A stretch of DNA of 6,420 nucleotides from Cryomorphaceae bacterium. Lineage in GTDB: Bacteria; Bacteroidota; Bacteroidia; Flavobacteriales_G; Salibacteraceae. How positions within the stretch are numbered: the first letter of the stretch is position 1; each line of letters begins with the position of its first letter. A program made the translations under genes and the position numbers. Positions 1 through 6,420 of this stretch are shown here, in pieces. The notes below the pieces were generated by a model. That model ran no database searches. It was given only the letters and a program-made list of their open reading frames with translations, and had not been told where the DNA came from. The stretch covers positions 1-6,420 of the forward strand of contig PXEK01000381.1 of assembly GCA_003564735.1 (NCBI GenBank), in the 5' to 3' direction.

Positions 1-706
1 AAACTTTTACTCCCATTTTATCCAAATAGGCTTTTGATGTCTTGGATGATTTGTCACTCATGGCTGCGAGTACTTTGGGGCCGGCCTCCAACAGGTGAAC
101 TTCCATACGACGAAAGTCCAAATCGGGATAATCTTTGGGCAACACGTGATTCTTCAATTCTGAAAGAGCCCCGGCCAACTCCACCCCGGTGGGTCCTCCA
201 CCCACAATAACGAAATTCATCAAACGAACGCGCTCGTCTATATCCTTCGTTAGCAAAGCCTTTTCAAAGTTTTGCAAAATCAAACTCCTCAAATCTAAAG
301 CCTCAGATACGGTTTTCATTGGCATGGAGTACTTCTCAATATTCTTATTGCCGAAATAATTGGTTTCAGAACCTGTAGCCAAAACTAAATAATCGTACTG
401 CAATTCTCCTACATCCGTAGTAATTCGGCTTTTTTCAATATCTACTTCAGTCACTTTGGCCATTCGGAAATAAAAATCATCTACCCCGAAAAACATTTTT
501 CTCAACGGGTAAGCGATGGAGTCGGGTTCCAACCCGGCGGTTGCCACCTGATAGAGCAAAGGCTGAAAGGTGTGAAAATTATTTCTATCAATCAGTACAA
601 TCTGAAAGCCTGATCGCCGTAAGGTTTGAATCAATTGTATCCCCCCAAAACCACCGCCTATAATGACTACTCGTTTTTTATTGCTGTCGGGAATATTTAA
701 TAACAT
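1..706 (-). CDS. ndh: Type II NADH dehydrogenase (NDH-2), N-terminal part; gene runs off the left edge
   Basis: Translating from the ATG at 706-704 gives 235 uninterrupted residues with no stop before the window edge. NDH-2 is a single-subunit, membrane-associated flavoenzyme that passes electrons from NADH to quinone without pumping protons. An FAD-binding Rossmann motif GGGFGG lies at residues 17-22 after a VVII strand, with the expected acidic residue at D40. The stretch FQPLLYQVATAGLEP (47-61) is typical of the family, and LVLATGS (107-113) is the second FAD contact. The NADH-binding motif GGGPTGVE is at 169-176, with E207 ending the next strand. Family members are usually a little over 400 residues, so roughly the C-terminal 40%, including the membrane-anchoring part, is missing. 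The start is chosen because it places the dinucleotide fold at the normal distance from the N-terminus. The gene lies beyond the clpX terminator, so it is probably a separate unit. A generic pyridine nucleotide-disulphide oxidoreductase is the alternative, but the LLYQVATAG segment favours NDH-2. Confidence 0.9.
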   Translation of the reverse strand, partial: MLLNIPDSNKKRVVIIGGGFGGIQLIQTLRRSGFQIVLIDRNNFHTFQPLLYQVATAGLEPDSIAYPLRKMFFGVDDFYFRMAKVTEVDIEKSRITTDVGELQYDYLVLATGSETNYFGNKNIEKYSMPMKTVSEALDLRSLILQNFEKALLTKDIDERVRLMNFVIVGGGPTGVELAGALSELKNHVLPKDYPDLDFRRMEVHLLEAGPKVLAAMSDKSSKTSKAYLDKMGVKV

Positions 707-711
707 GTTTG

Positions 712-719
712 CAAAGATA
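712..719 (-). promoter_or_regulatory. Candidate Bacteroidota -7 promoter element for ndh
   Basis: On the minus strand this reads TATCTTTG, an exact match to the Bacteroidota -7 consensus TAnnTTTG. It ends only five bases before the ndh ATG (706), so transcription would begin at or next to the start codon. I see no -33 TTTG at the usual 19-20 base spacing; the nearest TTTG is only 10 bases upstream. The match could be chance in AT-rich DNA, hence the moderate confidence. Confidence 0.4.
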
Positions 720-774
720 ATTTTGTAGGCAAATAACAGGTTAAAAAATAATGAAATATATCACATAATTCAAC

Positions 775-792
775 CCGGCGTATCTATGCCGG
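775..792. repeat. Short inverted repeat upstream of ndh
   Basis: CCGGC (775-779) and GCCGG (788-792) form a perfect 5-bp stem around an 8-base AT-rich loop. A second, looser pair, CGGGA (797-801) and TCCCG (834-838), lies next to it, and a palindrome TTCCGGAA sits at 872-879. Together they make the space between the clpX terminator and ndh unusually rich in CCGG-containing dyads within AT-rich DNA. They could be a regulator site for ndh or incidental; no run of T follows on either strand, so the repeat is not a standard terminator. Confidence 0.3.
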
Positions 793-881
793 TAATCGGG
801 AATAAATTAAAGCATTCTTTATTTTATTTCATATCCCGGTTGATTGCTGTGTAAGATGAAAATTACTGAAATTCCGGAAAC

Positions 882-907
882 AAAAAACCCGGCATGCACC
901 GGGTTTT
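882..907 (-). terminator. Rho-independent terminator after clpX
   Basis: On the minus strand, AAAACCCGG (907-899) pairs perfectly with CCGGGTTTT (892-884) around the six-base loop TGCATG. The second arm continues into a run of six T in all (887-882). The hairpin begins 26 bases after the clpX stop codon (TAG, 936-934), the classic position for an intrinsic terminator. No plus-strand gene approaches from the left, so it most likely serves only clpX and insulates the downstream ndh. Confidence 0.9.
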
Positions 908-933
908 CAACTGATTTTATTTTAAAGTCGACT

Positions 934-2178
934 CTAAGCCACCTTTAACTTTTCCAAAGCCGATTCATTCAAGTGCTTTTGGGCGTATTCTTTATCCACT
1001 CTAAGCTCTTCGCGTTTATTTTTATTCTTTTTCTCAGAAGGAATTTCATACATGGCATCCAACATTATCGCCTCGCAGATAGAGCGCAAACCGCGCGCAC
1101 CCAGTTTAAACTCCATTGCTTTATCCACCACAAGGTCTAACGCCGATTCCTCAAAAACCAGATCCACTTTTTCCAAATCAAAAAGCTTTTCGTATTGTTT
1201 AACCAGGCTGTTTTTAGGCTCGGTAAGGATGCGTTTGAGCGCATTTCTACCAAGTGGGTTTAAGTGTGAAAGTACAGGGATCCTTCCAATAAGCTCAGGT
1301 ATTAAACCGTATGCTTTTAAATCGGCAGGAGTCACATATTTCAGAAGGTTTTCTTTTTCTTCCTTAGCGGTTGGTTTTTTGCCGTAGCCAATAGTTTGGG
1401 CATTCCGGCGCTTCTCGATAATGCGTTCAATGCCATCGAAAGCCCCACCACAAATGAAAAGTATATTTTTTGTATCTATTTGAACCAATTTCTGCTCGGG
1501 ATGCTTTCTACCGCCCTGTGGAGGAATACCCACAACATTACCTTCGAGTAGTTTGAGAAGTGCCTGCTGAACTCCCTCACCGGAAACATCACGGGTAATG
1601 GAGGCATTATCACCTTTACGTGCCGTTTTATCAATTTCATCAATAAACACAATACCTTGCTCTGCTGCTTTTACATCACCATCAGCCGCTTGATATAATC
1701 TGGACAATATTGCCTCGACATCTTCACCCACGTAGCCTGCCTCGGTGAGTACTGTGGCATCAGCAATACAAAAAGGCACATTTAGAATTCGCGCTATAGT
1801 TTTAGCAAGCAGCGTTTTCCCCGTTCCTGTACGACCCACTAAAACGATATTACTCTTCTCAATCTCAACATCCTCGTCATTGGCCGGTTGCATAATTCGC
1901 TTGAAGTGGTTGTATACCGCTACGGCGAGAACTTTTTTCGCCTGATCTTGATCAATGATGTACTTGTCTAAGTGTTTTTTGATTTCTGCAGGTCGCAACA
2001 GTTCCAAATCCTTGTTAATGGTTTGCGTGATTCGGTCGTCACTTTCCTCTTCAATAATCCTCACAGCCTGTTCAACGCAATTGTTGCAAATATGACCGGT
2101 GAGGCCACCAATCATCAGGTCAACATCGCTCTTTTTTCTTCCGCAAAAAGAACATTTTACTTCCTCGTTTTCTCTCAT
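934..2178 (-). CDS. clpX: ATP-dependent Clp protease, ATP-binding unfoldase subunit ClpX
   Basis: This is a 414-residue protein, about ten shorter than E. coli ClpX, and complete. ClpX is a hexameric cytoplasmic AAA+ ring that recognises tagged substrates, unfolds them with ATP and threads them into ClpP. The N-terminal zinc domain has C9, C12, C31 and C34. The AAA+ core has Walker A GRTGTGKT (115-122), pore loop GYVG (148-151), Walker B VFIDEIDK (177-184), the RKH pore loop (224-226), the arginine finger in PELIGR (R299) and sensor-2 in GARGLR (R362). The ClpP-docking loop reads IGY (263-265), where E. coli has IGF. The second Walker A residue is Arg (R116) where E. coli has Pro; this position does not contact the phosphates through its side chain and tolerates change. 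The gene lies 275 bases after clpP on the same strand and is followed by a strong terminator. The start places the first zinc cysteine at residue 9, as expected. There is no evident Shine-Dalgarno sequence. Confidence 0.98.
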   Translation of the reverse strand: MRENEEVKCSFCGRKKSDVDLMIGGLTGHICNNCVEQAVRIIEEESDDRITQTINKDLELLRPAEIKKHLDKYIIDQDQAKKVLAVAVYNHFKRIMQPANDEDVEIEKSNIVLVGRTGTGKTLLAKTIARILNVPFCIADATVLTEAGYVGEDVEAILSRLYQAADGDVKAAEQGIVFIDEIDKTARKGDNASITRDVSGEGVQQALLKLLEGNVVGIPPQGGRKHPEQKLVQIDTKNILFICGGAFDGIERIIEKRRNAQTIGYGKKPTAKEEKENLLKYVTPADLKAYGLIPELIGRIPVLSHLNPLGRNALKRILTEPKNSLVKQYEKLFDLEKVDLVFEESALDLVVDKAMEFKLGARGLRSICEAIMLDAMYEIPSEKKNKNKREELRVDKEYAQKHLNESALEKLKVA

Positions 2179-2453
2179 ATTAAAATTTTCTTCAAACTAC
2201 ATGAGGTGCTTAACCCCATTATCTCATTGGCCGCCTCTTAACAGCATGCCTTGGTTCTTCTGTTACCCGTGGTGAATTTGTTGCCTCATCGCAAACATTC
2301 AAACTTGCTCATGTTAAAAACTCAACTTCTCCACATCCGGGGGGGGTAACTTCAACAACCTTGATTACGCGATTAAAGCACTTCCGGTTGCATTGAGCAT
2401 CGAACATAAGATTCACCGCCGAAATGAACCATTAAAATAAAAAAGCAAAGCTC
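2179..2453. other. Gap between clpP and clpX, no convincing gene
   Basis: This is a long space for two genes whose products work together. It contains an eight-G run (2339-2346), a weak hairpin at the clpP stop, and on the minus strand two one-mismatch versions of TAnnTTTG, including AATGTTTG at 2299-2292. These could give clpX its own promoter, but none is an exact match. Near the clpX start, TAGTTTG is one base short of the consensus. A 32-codon minus-strand reading frame (2407-2309) crosses the G run, with no further support for being coding. No tRNA or recognised riboswitch is seen. Confidence 0.6.
2339..2346. repeat. Homopolymeric tract of eight G
   Basis: Eight consecutive G on the plus strand (C on the minus strand) lie in the middle of the clpP-clpX gap, about 160 bases upstream of the clpX start. 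It is the longest G or C run in the window and stands out in AT-rich surroundings. Tracts of this kind can change length during replication, and they are also common places for sequencing or assembly errors. Confidence 0.9.
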
Positions 2454-2459
2454 TTATTT
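2435..2459 (-). terminator. Weak T-rich hairpin overlapping the clpP stop codon
   Basis: On the minus strand, AAATAAGAGC (2459-2450) can pair with GCTTTTTTATTT (2446-2435) around a TTT loop, using one G-T pair and a two-base bulge. The TAA stop of clpP (2456-2454) lies inside the stem. It is followed by T-rich sequence, so partial termination between clpP and clpX is possible, but the stem is AT-rich and imperfect. It is far weaker than the terminator after clpX. Confidence 0.25.
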
Positions 2460-3122
2460 CTTGGGGGGAGATGACAACACCTCATCAATCATACCGTACT
2501 TTTTGGCTTCTTCAGCACTCATCCAGTAATCACGGTCAGAGTCTTTGGTTATTTGATCAAAACTTTTACCGGTGTGATGCGCCAAAATTTTATACAATTC
2601 ATCCCTAACGCGAGTGGTTTCTTTCAACGCAATTTCCATATCAGATACCTGACCCTGAGTGCCACTCATAGGTTGGTGAATCATAATTCGAGCGTGCGGA
2701 AGCGATGAACGCTTTTTATCTGTCCCCGCAGTAAGCAGCACGGCCCCCATGGAAGCCGCCAAACCCGTGCAAATGGTAGATACATCAGGTGCTATATACT
2801 GCATCGTGTCATAAATGCCCAGGCCGGCATATACTGATCCGCCCGGACTATTAATATACAAGTAAATATCTTTTTCTGCATCTGCCGACTGCAAAAAAAG
2901 CAACTGTGCTTGAATAATATTCGCTACTTGATCATTTACGGGCGTACCCAAAAAGATAATGCGGTCAATCATTAATCGAGAGAAGACGTCCATGGCCTGA
3001 ACATTCATTTGTCGCTCTTCCAAAATATAAGGCGTCATGGAAGCTTTTATGTAATCTCCCATTGTACTGCTGTTTATGTTTTGATTGTGGACAGCATACT
3101 TTTCAAAATCTGTTTTACTCAT
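2454..3122 (-). CDS. clpP: ATP-dependent Clp protease, proteolytic subunit ClpP
   Basis: This is a complete 222-residue serine peptidase. ClpP forms a cytoplasmic barrel of two stacked seven-membered rings that cuts unfolded chains delivered by ClpX. The catalytic triad is visible: S124 in GLAASMGA, H149 in MIHQP and D198 in DRDYWMS. The spacings between them (25 and 49 residues) equal those of E. coli ClpP. The oxyanion-region motif INSPGGSV is at 90-97, and [12 protein letters not shown] and DVSTICTG are near-identical to well-studied homologues. The N-terminus before PYILEER (31-37) is longer than in E. coli by roughly a dozen residues and is probably a removable propeptide, although an internal start at M21 or M29 cannot be excluded. 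The C-terminus is short and basic (PPKK). The gene starts 10 bases after the tig stop, so the two are almost certainly co-transcribed; clpX follows after a longer gap. No Shine-Dalgarno sequence is evident. Confidence 0.98.
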   Translation of the reverse strand: MSKTDFEKYAVHNQNINSSTMGDYIKASMTPYILEERQMNVQAMDVFSRLMIDRIIFLGTPVNDQVANIIQAQLLFLQSADAEKDIYLYINSPGGSVYAGLGIYDTMQYIAPDVSTICTGLAASMGAVLLTAGTDKKRSSLPHARIMIHQPMSGTQGQVSDMEIALKETTRVRDELYKILAHHTGKSFDQITKDSDRDYWMSAEEAKKYGMIDEVLSSPPKK

Positions 3123-3132
3123 AATCTTTTGC

Positions 3133-4539
3133 TTATTTGAAGGCGTTTTGCAAGTTGTTCAATATACCTTTTTTGGGCGCCTTGCCCGTGGCCAATTTCA
3201 CAAACTCATCAAAATCAACTTCCTTTTCTTTTATTTTAAATGTATTCTTAAACACATCAAACAACTTTTCGCCGTATAAGTTGTCATAAACCTTTCTCAA
3301 TTCCTCTTGGCTCTCCATGTAACGAGAAGCCATTTGGTTAACCATCTCATCATCAGCATCGGCCATGCCATATTGAGCCAGTTGTTGCTTCACCATGTTT
3401 TTGATTTGTTCAACAACCTCCTCGTGTTTCACCTCAATTTTGTGTTCATCAATCAGACGATTGGTAATCAAATCCCAAAGAATTTGTTCGGATATTTTAT
3501 CGTAATCCTTTTCAACATCTTCAGGCGTAACTCCTTTTTTCTCTTCACTTTTCACTACCCAACGCTTTAAAAATTCATCGGGTAATTCCATTTTATGGCG
3601 CTTGAGCACATCTTCTCTTATGTGTTTTTGCAGCACATTATCGGCATCACGTTCAAACATTGAGGTCAAGTTTTCTGATAGCTTTTCTTTAAACTCCTCG
3701 TCAGATTTCACCGTACCTTCACCAAAAATTTTATCGTAAAAAGCTTGATCTACATTCGCGGGTGTCAAGCTAAACACTTTATCAACGGTATATTGAAATT
3801 TAGATTTTAAAGACTCTGCCTCTTCCGCAGAAATATTCAGCATGGCCGCTTTATCGGGGGCTCCCTTACTCACGCGGTCGGGATTAACTTCAAACACATC
3901 ACCCGGTTTTTTTCCGGTGAGTTCCTTTTTAATTTTTTCATCCTCTAAAAATTCCAGTGAAATGGAAGATGTGTGTTTAATACCGTTTTCTTTCGGTTGA
4001 CCATTTTCATCTAACTCCACAAATTGCCCGTTGAGCATATCATTTTCACCTGCTTTATCAGCCTCTTTCATTGAGCCGTAACGGCGTGCCAAATCATCAG
4101 TATATTTATTAAGCAAAGCATCGTCTACTTTAACATTGTATTTCGTGAACTTATCTTTCTCGCTAATTTTCAACTTGAAATCGGGAGCAAGGCCAATTTC
4201 ATAATTAAATTCCATTTCAGGGTAAGTGTTGGGGTCAAACTCCGGTAAGTTATTGTCCTCTTTAGGCAGTGGAGAGCCTAGAATTTTCAAATCCTTTTCT
4301 TTGATGTACTCATCTAACTGTTTTGCGAGTATATCATTAACTTCTTGTGCAATAACCGTGGGCCCGTACATTTTTTTCACCATACCCATAGGCACCTTAC
4401 CCGGCCTAAAACCCGGCATTTGTGCTCTTTTTCTTTGCGTTTTTAAGGTCGTTTCCACTTTAGGCTTGTAATCTTCGGTTTCTACCACAATATTGATTAC
4501 ACCGTTTAACTCGTCTTTTAATTCGTGAGTAACTTTCAT
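3133..4539 (-). CDS. tig: Trigger factor, ribosome-associated chaperone
   Basis: This is a 468-residue protein, longer than E. coli trigger factor (432). Trigger factor binds the ribosome beside the exit tunnel and shields nascent chains. The N-terminal ribosome-binding domain carries the signature GFRPGKVP at 43-50, the same place as in E. coli. The middle region (about 160-258) aligns in position with the FKBP-type prolyl isomerase domain but keeps only scattered features such as [13 protein letters not shown] (206-218). It lacks the E. coli PGFEDGIKG active-site segment and carries extra sequence around 224-247, so isomerase activity is doubtful. The C-terminal helical arms run from about 260 to 450, beginning [12 protein letters not shown] and containing the conserved-looking [13 protein letters not shown]. 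The protein is rich in Lys and Glu and has no signal peptide, fitting a cytoplasmic chaperone. It heads the tig-clpP-clpX cluster and has a promoter-like element 38 bases upstream. The start is the only sensible ATG before the family N-terminus MKVTHEL. Confidence 0.96.
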   Translation of the reverse strand: MKVTHELKDELNGVINIVVETEDYKPKVETTLKTQRKRAQMPGFRPGKVPMGMVKKMYGPTVIAQEVNDILAKQLDEYIKEKDLKILGSPLPKEDNNLPEFDPNTYPEMEFNYEIGLAPDFKLKISEKDKFTKYNVKVDDALLNKYTDDLARRYGSMKEADKAGENDMLNGQFVELDENGQPKENGIKHTSSISLEFLEDEKIKKELTGKKPGDVFEVNPDRVSKGAPDKAAMLNISAEEAESLKSKFQYTVDKVFSLTPANVDQAFYDKIFGEGTVKSDEEFKEKLSENLTSMFERDADNVLQKHIREDVLKRHKMELPDEFLKRWVVKSEEKKGVTPEDVEKDYDKISEQILWDLITNRLIDEHKIEVKHEEVVEQIKNMVKQQLAQYGMADADDEMVNQMASRYMESQEELRKVYDNLYGEKLFDVFKNTFKIKEKEVDFDEFVKLATGKAPKKGILNNLQNAFK

Positions 4540-4897
4540 TTAATTTGCTATTTGACTGTCATTGAAAATGAGGCGGCAAAAGTAATAATTTTCAGCGTGT
4601 ACGCTTGCACTATAACATTATAAATTAACTCCCTTTTTATAGTCAGAACCTGATACGTTCTCTCGTCTTTTGAGGATTGTTTGACTCAACACCGCAAAAC
4701 AATAAATTGAAGCCGGAGGCATCCTAAAAGTAAATTCACTTTGCTATTTTATTATTTCAAATGATGGCATTGGACTCGTGTACCAAACACACCGCCTAAT
4801 GATTAGTGCAGTAAAAAGAGCCATTGAGTTTACCACATCAAAAAGGTTAGATGAGCCGGTCACTAGTAGTTTTGGAGACGGTTCTGACCAAAAAAAA
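4540..4897. other. Gene-free gap between the barrel protein gene and tig
   Basis: This gap of 358 bases holds the tig promoter candidate at its left end. I see no convincing coding sequence. A clear terminator for the upstream barrel gene is not visible: the A run at 4890-4897 gives T residues on the minus strand directly after that gene's stop codon, but no stem precedes them. Small symmetric elements are present: CTAATGATTAG (4797-4807), GGTCA/TGACC (4858-4862 and 4885-4889), and a 9-base inverted pair GTCAGAACC/GGTTCTGAC (4642-4650 and 4880-4888). None has a known role. Confidence 0.6.
4577..4584 (-). promoter_or_regulatory. Candidate Bacteroidota -7 promoter element for tig (tig-clpP unit)
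   Basis: The minus strand reads TACTTTTG, an exact match to TAnnTTTG, followed by CCGCC. It ends 37 bases before the tig ATG, which would give a leader of about 30 bases. No good -33 TTTG lies 19-20 bases upstream, so only the -7 half is supported. Its place ahead of the first gene of the chaperone-protease cluster makes it a better candidate than most chance matches. Confidence 0.5.
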
Positions 4898-6420
4898 TTA
4901 AAAATCCAGCCCCAAACTAAAGTAGGCTCGAGGATCGCGAATAATACCGTCTTCAATCCCCCAAGCATAATCAAAACGTATGAAATAGCCCAGAATTTTC
5001 GAACGCAAACCCAATCCGGCGCCCCCAATCAGTGGATCTACTTGGTTGCGCAACTTGATGTTAATAGATGAACCGCCGCGCCTTATATTTCTTACGTTAA
5101 ACGAGTTTTCATCATTGTATGGATTTACGCCCGTCCAAGCGGTTCCGACATCTCCGAATGCCACCACTTGAAAGTGTTGTAAGAATTCAGACTTCAAGGG
5201 CTTTCGGCTAAAATAATCAAAAACGGGCATTCTTATTTCTGAGTTGAGTAAGGCAAAGCTGTTTCCGTTACGTGCATTTTGCAAAAAGCCGCGCATGGGA
5301 GTAGCAATGGTTTGGAAAAAATACCCACGGTCTCGAGGCACCTCATTATCAAAATCAAACTGTTCGCCGGTACTCCGAATCCAATTATCGGTCCCTCCCA
5401 TGTAGTAAACCAGGCGCCTGTTACCTAACGAGGTACTTTGTGATATCCTGTTTGCCCACACCAAATTTCGATGAATTTTGGTGTAATGTCTAAAGTCTAA
5501 TCCCACAACAAAAAAATCGGTTTGTGCTTGGTTTACCTCCGTGTAAAATTCGCCAAAGATTTTAAGGCGGGTACCTCGGTTTAGGTTGAGGGTCAAGTTG
5601 CGAACATTATCAAAAATATATTCCAGTTTGATTCCCGCCCAATGATCGTAAGTGTTTGCCTCACGAAGCGTATTGATATCCGTGGCACGCACAACGTTTT
5701 GATCAATACGATAAGATGGGGTAACCCTTACTGCGCTTACTTCACTGAACGGATAAGTCAACACCACACTACCTTTATTGATATTGCTTTGCACGAGTGT
5801 GGCCACTCCGGGCTGCTGTGAGATAGATTGACGCTGAAAAATATACTCTTTATTGAGTCGCTTTTTTCGGTTGATAAGGCGCCCGAATACCTCGTTACTG
5901 TTGCCGTTAACCGCATATCTTACGCCGCCCTCAAATATGTAATCCTCCATGAGCTCCACAATATCGGTTTTGGCTACCAAACCCATACCGGGCGCAACCC
6001 AAGGGCCACCATTAAAGCGCTGATAAAGGGAGTTGGCAAAATTCCAATCAAACTGTACGGCTTGCTCACCGGGCAGGAAGGTTCGACGGTATATGGTTTG
6101 ACGGGGTAAATTAAACTCAGGGGTTTCGGGCTCTTTTGCCGTATCGGGTTGTAATTTTACGTAGCGTGAATTTTTTTCGGGCTTTCCGTCATCTTTATCA
6201 TCTTCTTTCTGCGCTTTCGGCTCGTCCCCTTCAAAAACGTAATCGTCAATATCAACTGTTTCAGCATCCTCTGTTTCTTGTTTTCCCACCTTTTCAACTT
6301 CAACAATATCAATTCGTGAGGTTCCCGTTCGTGTGCCGGGTGTGCCTGAACTTTCACGCTTATCCTCAGCATCACCTGCAATGGTTTCTACCGACTCTAC
6401 CCCCTGCATTTCTTGCAACG
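4898..6420 (-). CDS. Omp85/D15-like outer-membrane beta-barrel protein, C-terminal part; 5' end outside the window
   Basis: The frame is open to the right edge, so the N-terminus is missing; the first in-frame TTG near the edge (6418-6416) is internal, not a real start. Residue numbers here count from that TTG. Residues about 8-100 are acidic, rich in Glu, Asp, Lys, Thr and Pro, and probably a disordered linker. From about 104 onward, alternating polar and aromatic strands form a barrel. Omp85-family features are YYMGGTDNW followed by MRGF (375-378, matching the family's [VI]RG[FY] loop motif), then LLNSEIRMPVF, VVAFGDVGTAW and GAGLGLRS, with a closing strand ending in Phe (YFSLGLDF), the usual outer-membrane targeting end. 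From knowledge of Bacteroidota, such barrels often follow TolB-like beta-propeller repeats in proteins of about 1000 residues; that is inference, since the N-terminus is not visible. Substrate and role are unknown. BamA or TamA proper is less likely because the residues just before the barrel are not POTRA-like. Confidence 0.8.
   Translation of the reverse strand, partial: LQEMQGVESVETIAGDAEDKRESSGTPGTRTGTSRIDIVEVEKVGKQETEDAETVDIDDYVFEGDEPKAQKEDDKDDGKPEKNSRYVKLQPDTAKEPETPEFNLPRQTIYRRTFLPGEQAVQFDWNFANSLYQRFNGGPWVAPGMGLVAKTDIVELMEDYIFEGGVRYAVNGNSNEVFGRLINRKKRLNKEYIFQRQSISQQPGVATLVQSNINKGSVVLTYPFSEVSAVRVTPSYRIDQNVVRATDINTLREANTYDHWAGIKLEYIFDNVRNLTLNLNRGTRLKIFGEFYTEVNQAQTDFFVVGLDFRHYTKIHRNLVWANRISQSTSLGNRRLVYYMGGTDNWIRSTGEQFDFDNEVPRDRGYFFQTIATPMRGFLQNARNGNSFALLNSEIRMPVFDYFSRKPLKSEFLQHFQVVAFGDVGTAWTGVNPYNDENSFNVRNIRRGGSSINIKLRNQVDPLIGGAGLGLRSKILGYFIRFDYAWGIEDGIIRDPRAYFSLGLDF

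Noticed and set aside
1972..2241. An 89-codon plus-strand reading frame antisense to the start of clpX
   Set aside because: It is antisense to the zinc-domain codons of a clearly real clpX, and nothing in it suggests a protein.
2373..2432. A 19-codon minus-strand ORF shortly after the clpP stop
   Set aside because: Too short to distinguish from chance, with no ribosome-binding site and no recognisable peptide.
4858..4889. GGTCA/TGACC hairpin as a terminator for the barrel gene
   Set aside because: The loop is 22 bases and the T run lies before, not after, the stem on the minus strand, so it does not fit an intrinsic terminator.
4744..5028. A 94-codon minus-strand reading frame overlapping the end of the barrel gene
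   Set aside because: It overlaps the C-terminal codons of the barrel protein in another frame, has a Trp/Phe-rich composition typical of shadow translation and resembles no family I know.
4778..5071. A 97-codon plus-strand reading frame across the gap and the barrel gene end
   Set aside because: It runs antisense to well-supported barrel codons; the peptide shows no domain or plausible start signal.
6416..6418. TTG at the right edge as the start codon of the barrel gene
   Set aside because: The frame stays open to the edge, and starting there would leave a linker with no signal peptide, so the gene must begin outside the window.

Overview
The window holds five protein genes, all on the minus strand, and looks like a conserved housekeeping stretch of a Bacteroidota chromosome. 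Three things point to that phylum. The best promoter-like sites match the Bacteroidota -7 element TAnnTTTG. None of the visible start codons has a clear Shine-Dalgarno sequence. The encoded proteins (a long trigger factor with a degenerate middle domain, a ClpP with a longer N-terminus, and a surface-antigen barrel behind an acidic linker) resemble versions from that phylum. The order or genus cannot be read from this sequence.

In the direction of transcription (right to left), the window opens inside a large outer-membrane protein gene (6420-4898). Only its C-terminal half is present: an acidic, probably disordered linker followed by an Omp85/D15-like beta-barrel with a recognisable RGF motif and a C-terminal Phe. 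A gene-free gap of 358 bases (4540-4897) follows and carries the likely tig promoter. Next comes the classical proteostasis cluster: tig (trigger factor, 4539-3133), clpP (peptidase, 3122-2454) and clpX (unfoldase, 2178-934). tig and clpP are only 10 bases apart and are probably one transcript. clpP and clpX are separated by 275 bases containing an eight-G run. A clear rho-independent terminator lies just after clpX (882-907). The last gene, running off the left edge, is the N-terminal part of a type II NADH dehydrogenase (706-1); its promoter-like element sits so close to the ATG that the mRNA may be leaderless.

Functionally, trigger factor meets nascent chains at the ribosome, while ClpX unfolds proteins and feeds them to the ClpP chamber, so the central cluster joins early folding to regulated degradation. 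The flanking barrel protein and NADH dehydrogenase are separate envelope and respiratory functions. I see no mobile element with good support, no CRISPR array, no RNA gene and no defence or other novel system. The points worth a second look are small: the linker-barrel architecture, variant residues in ClpX, the long clpP-clpX gap with its G tract, and possible leaderless expression of ndh.
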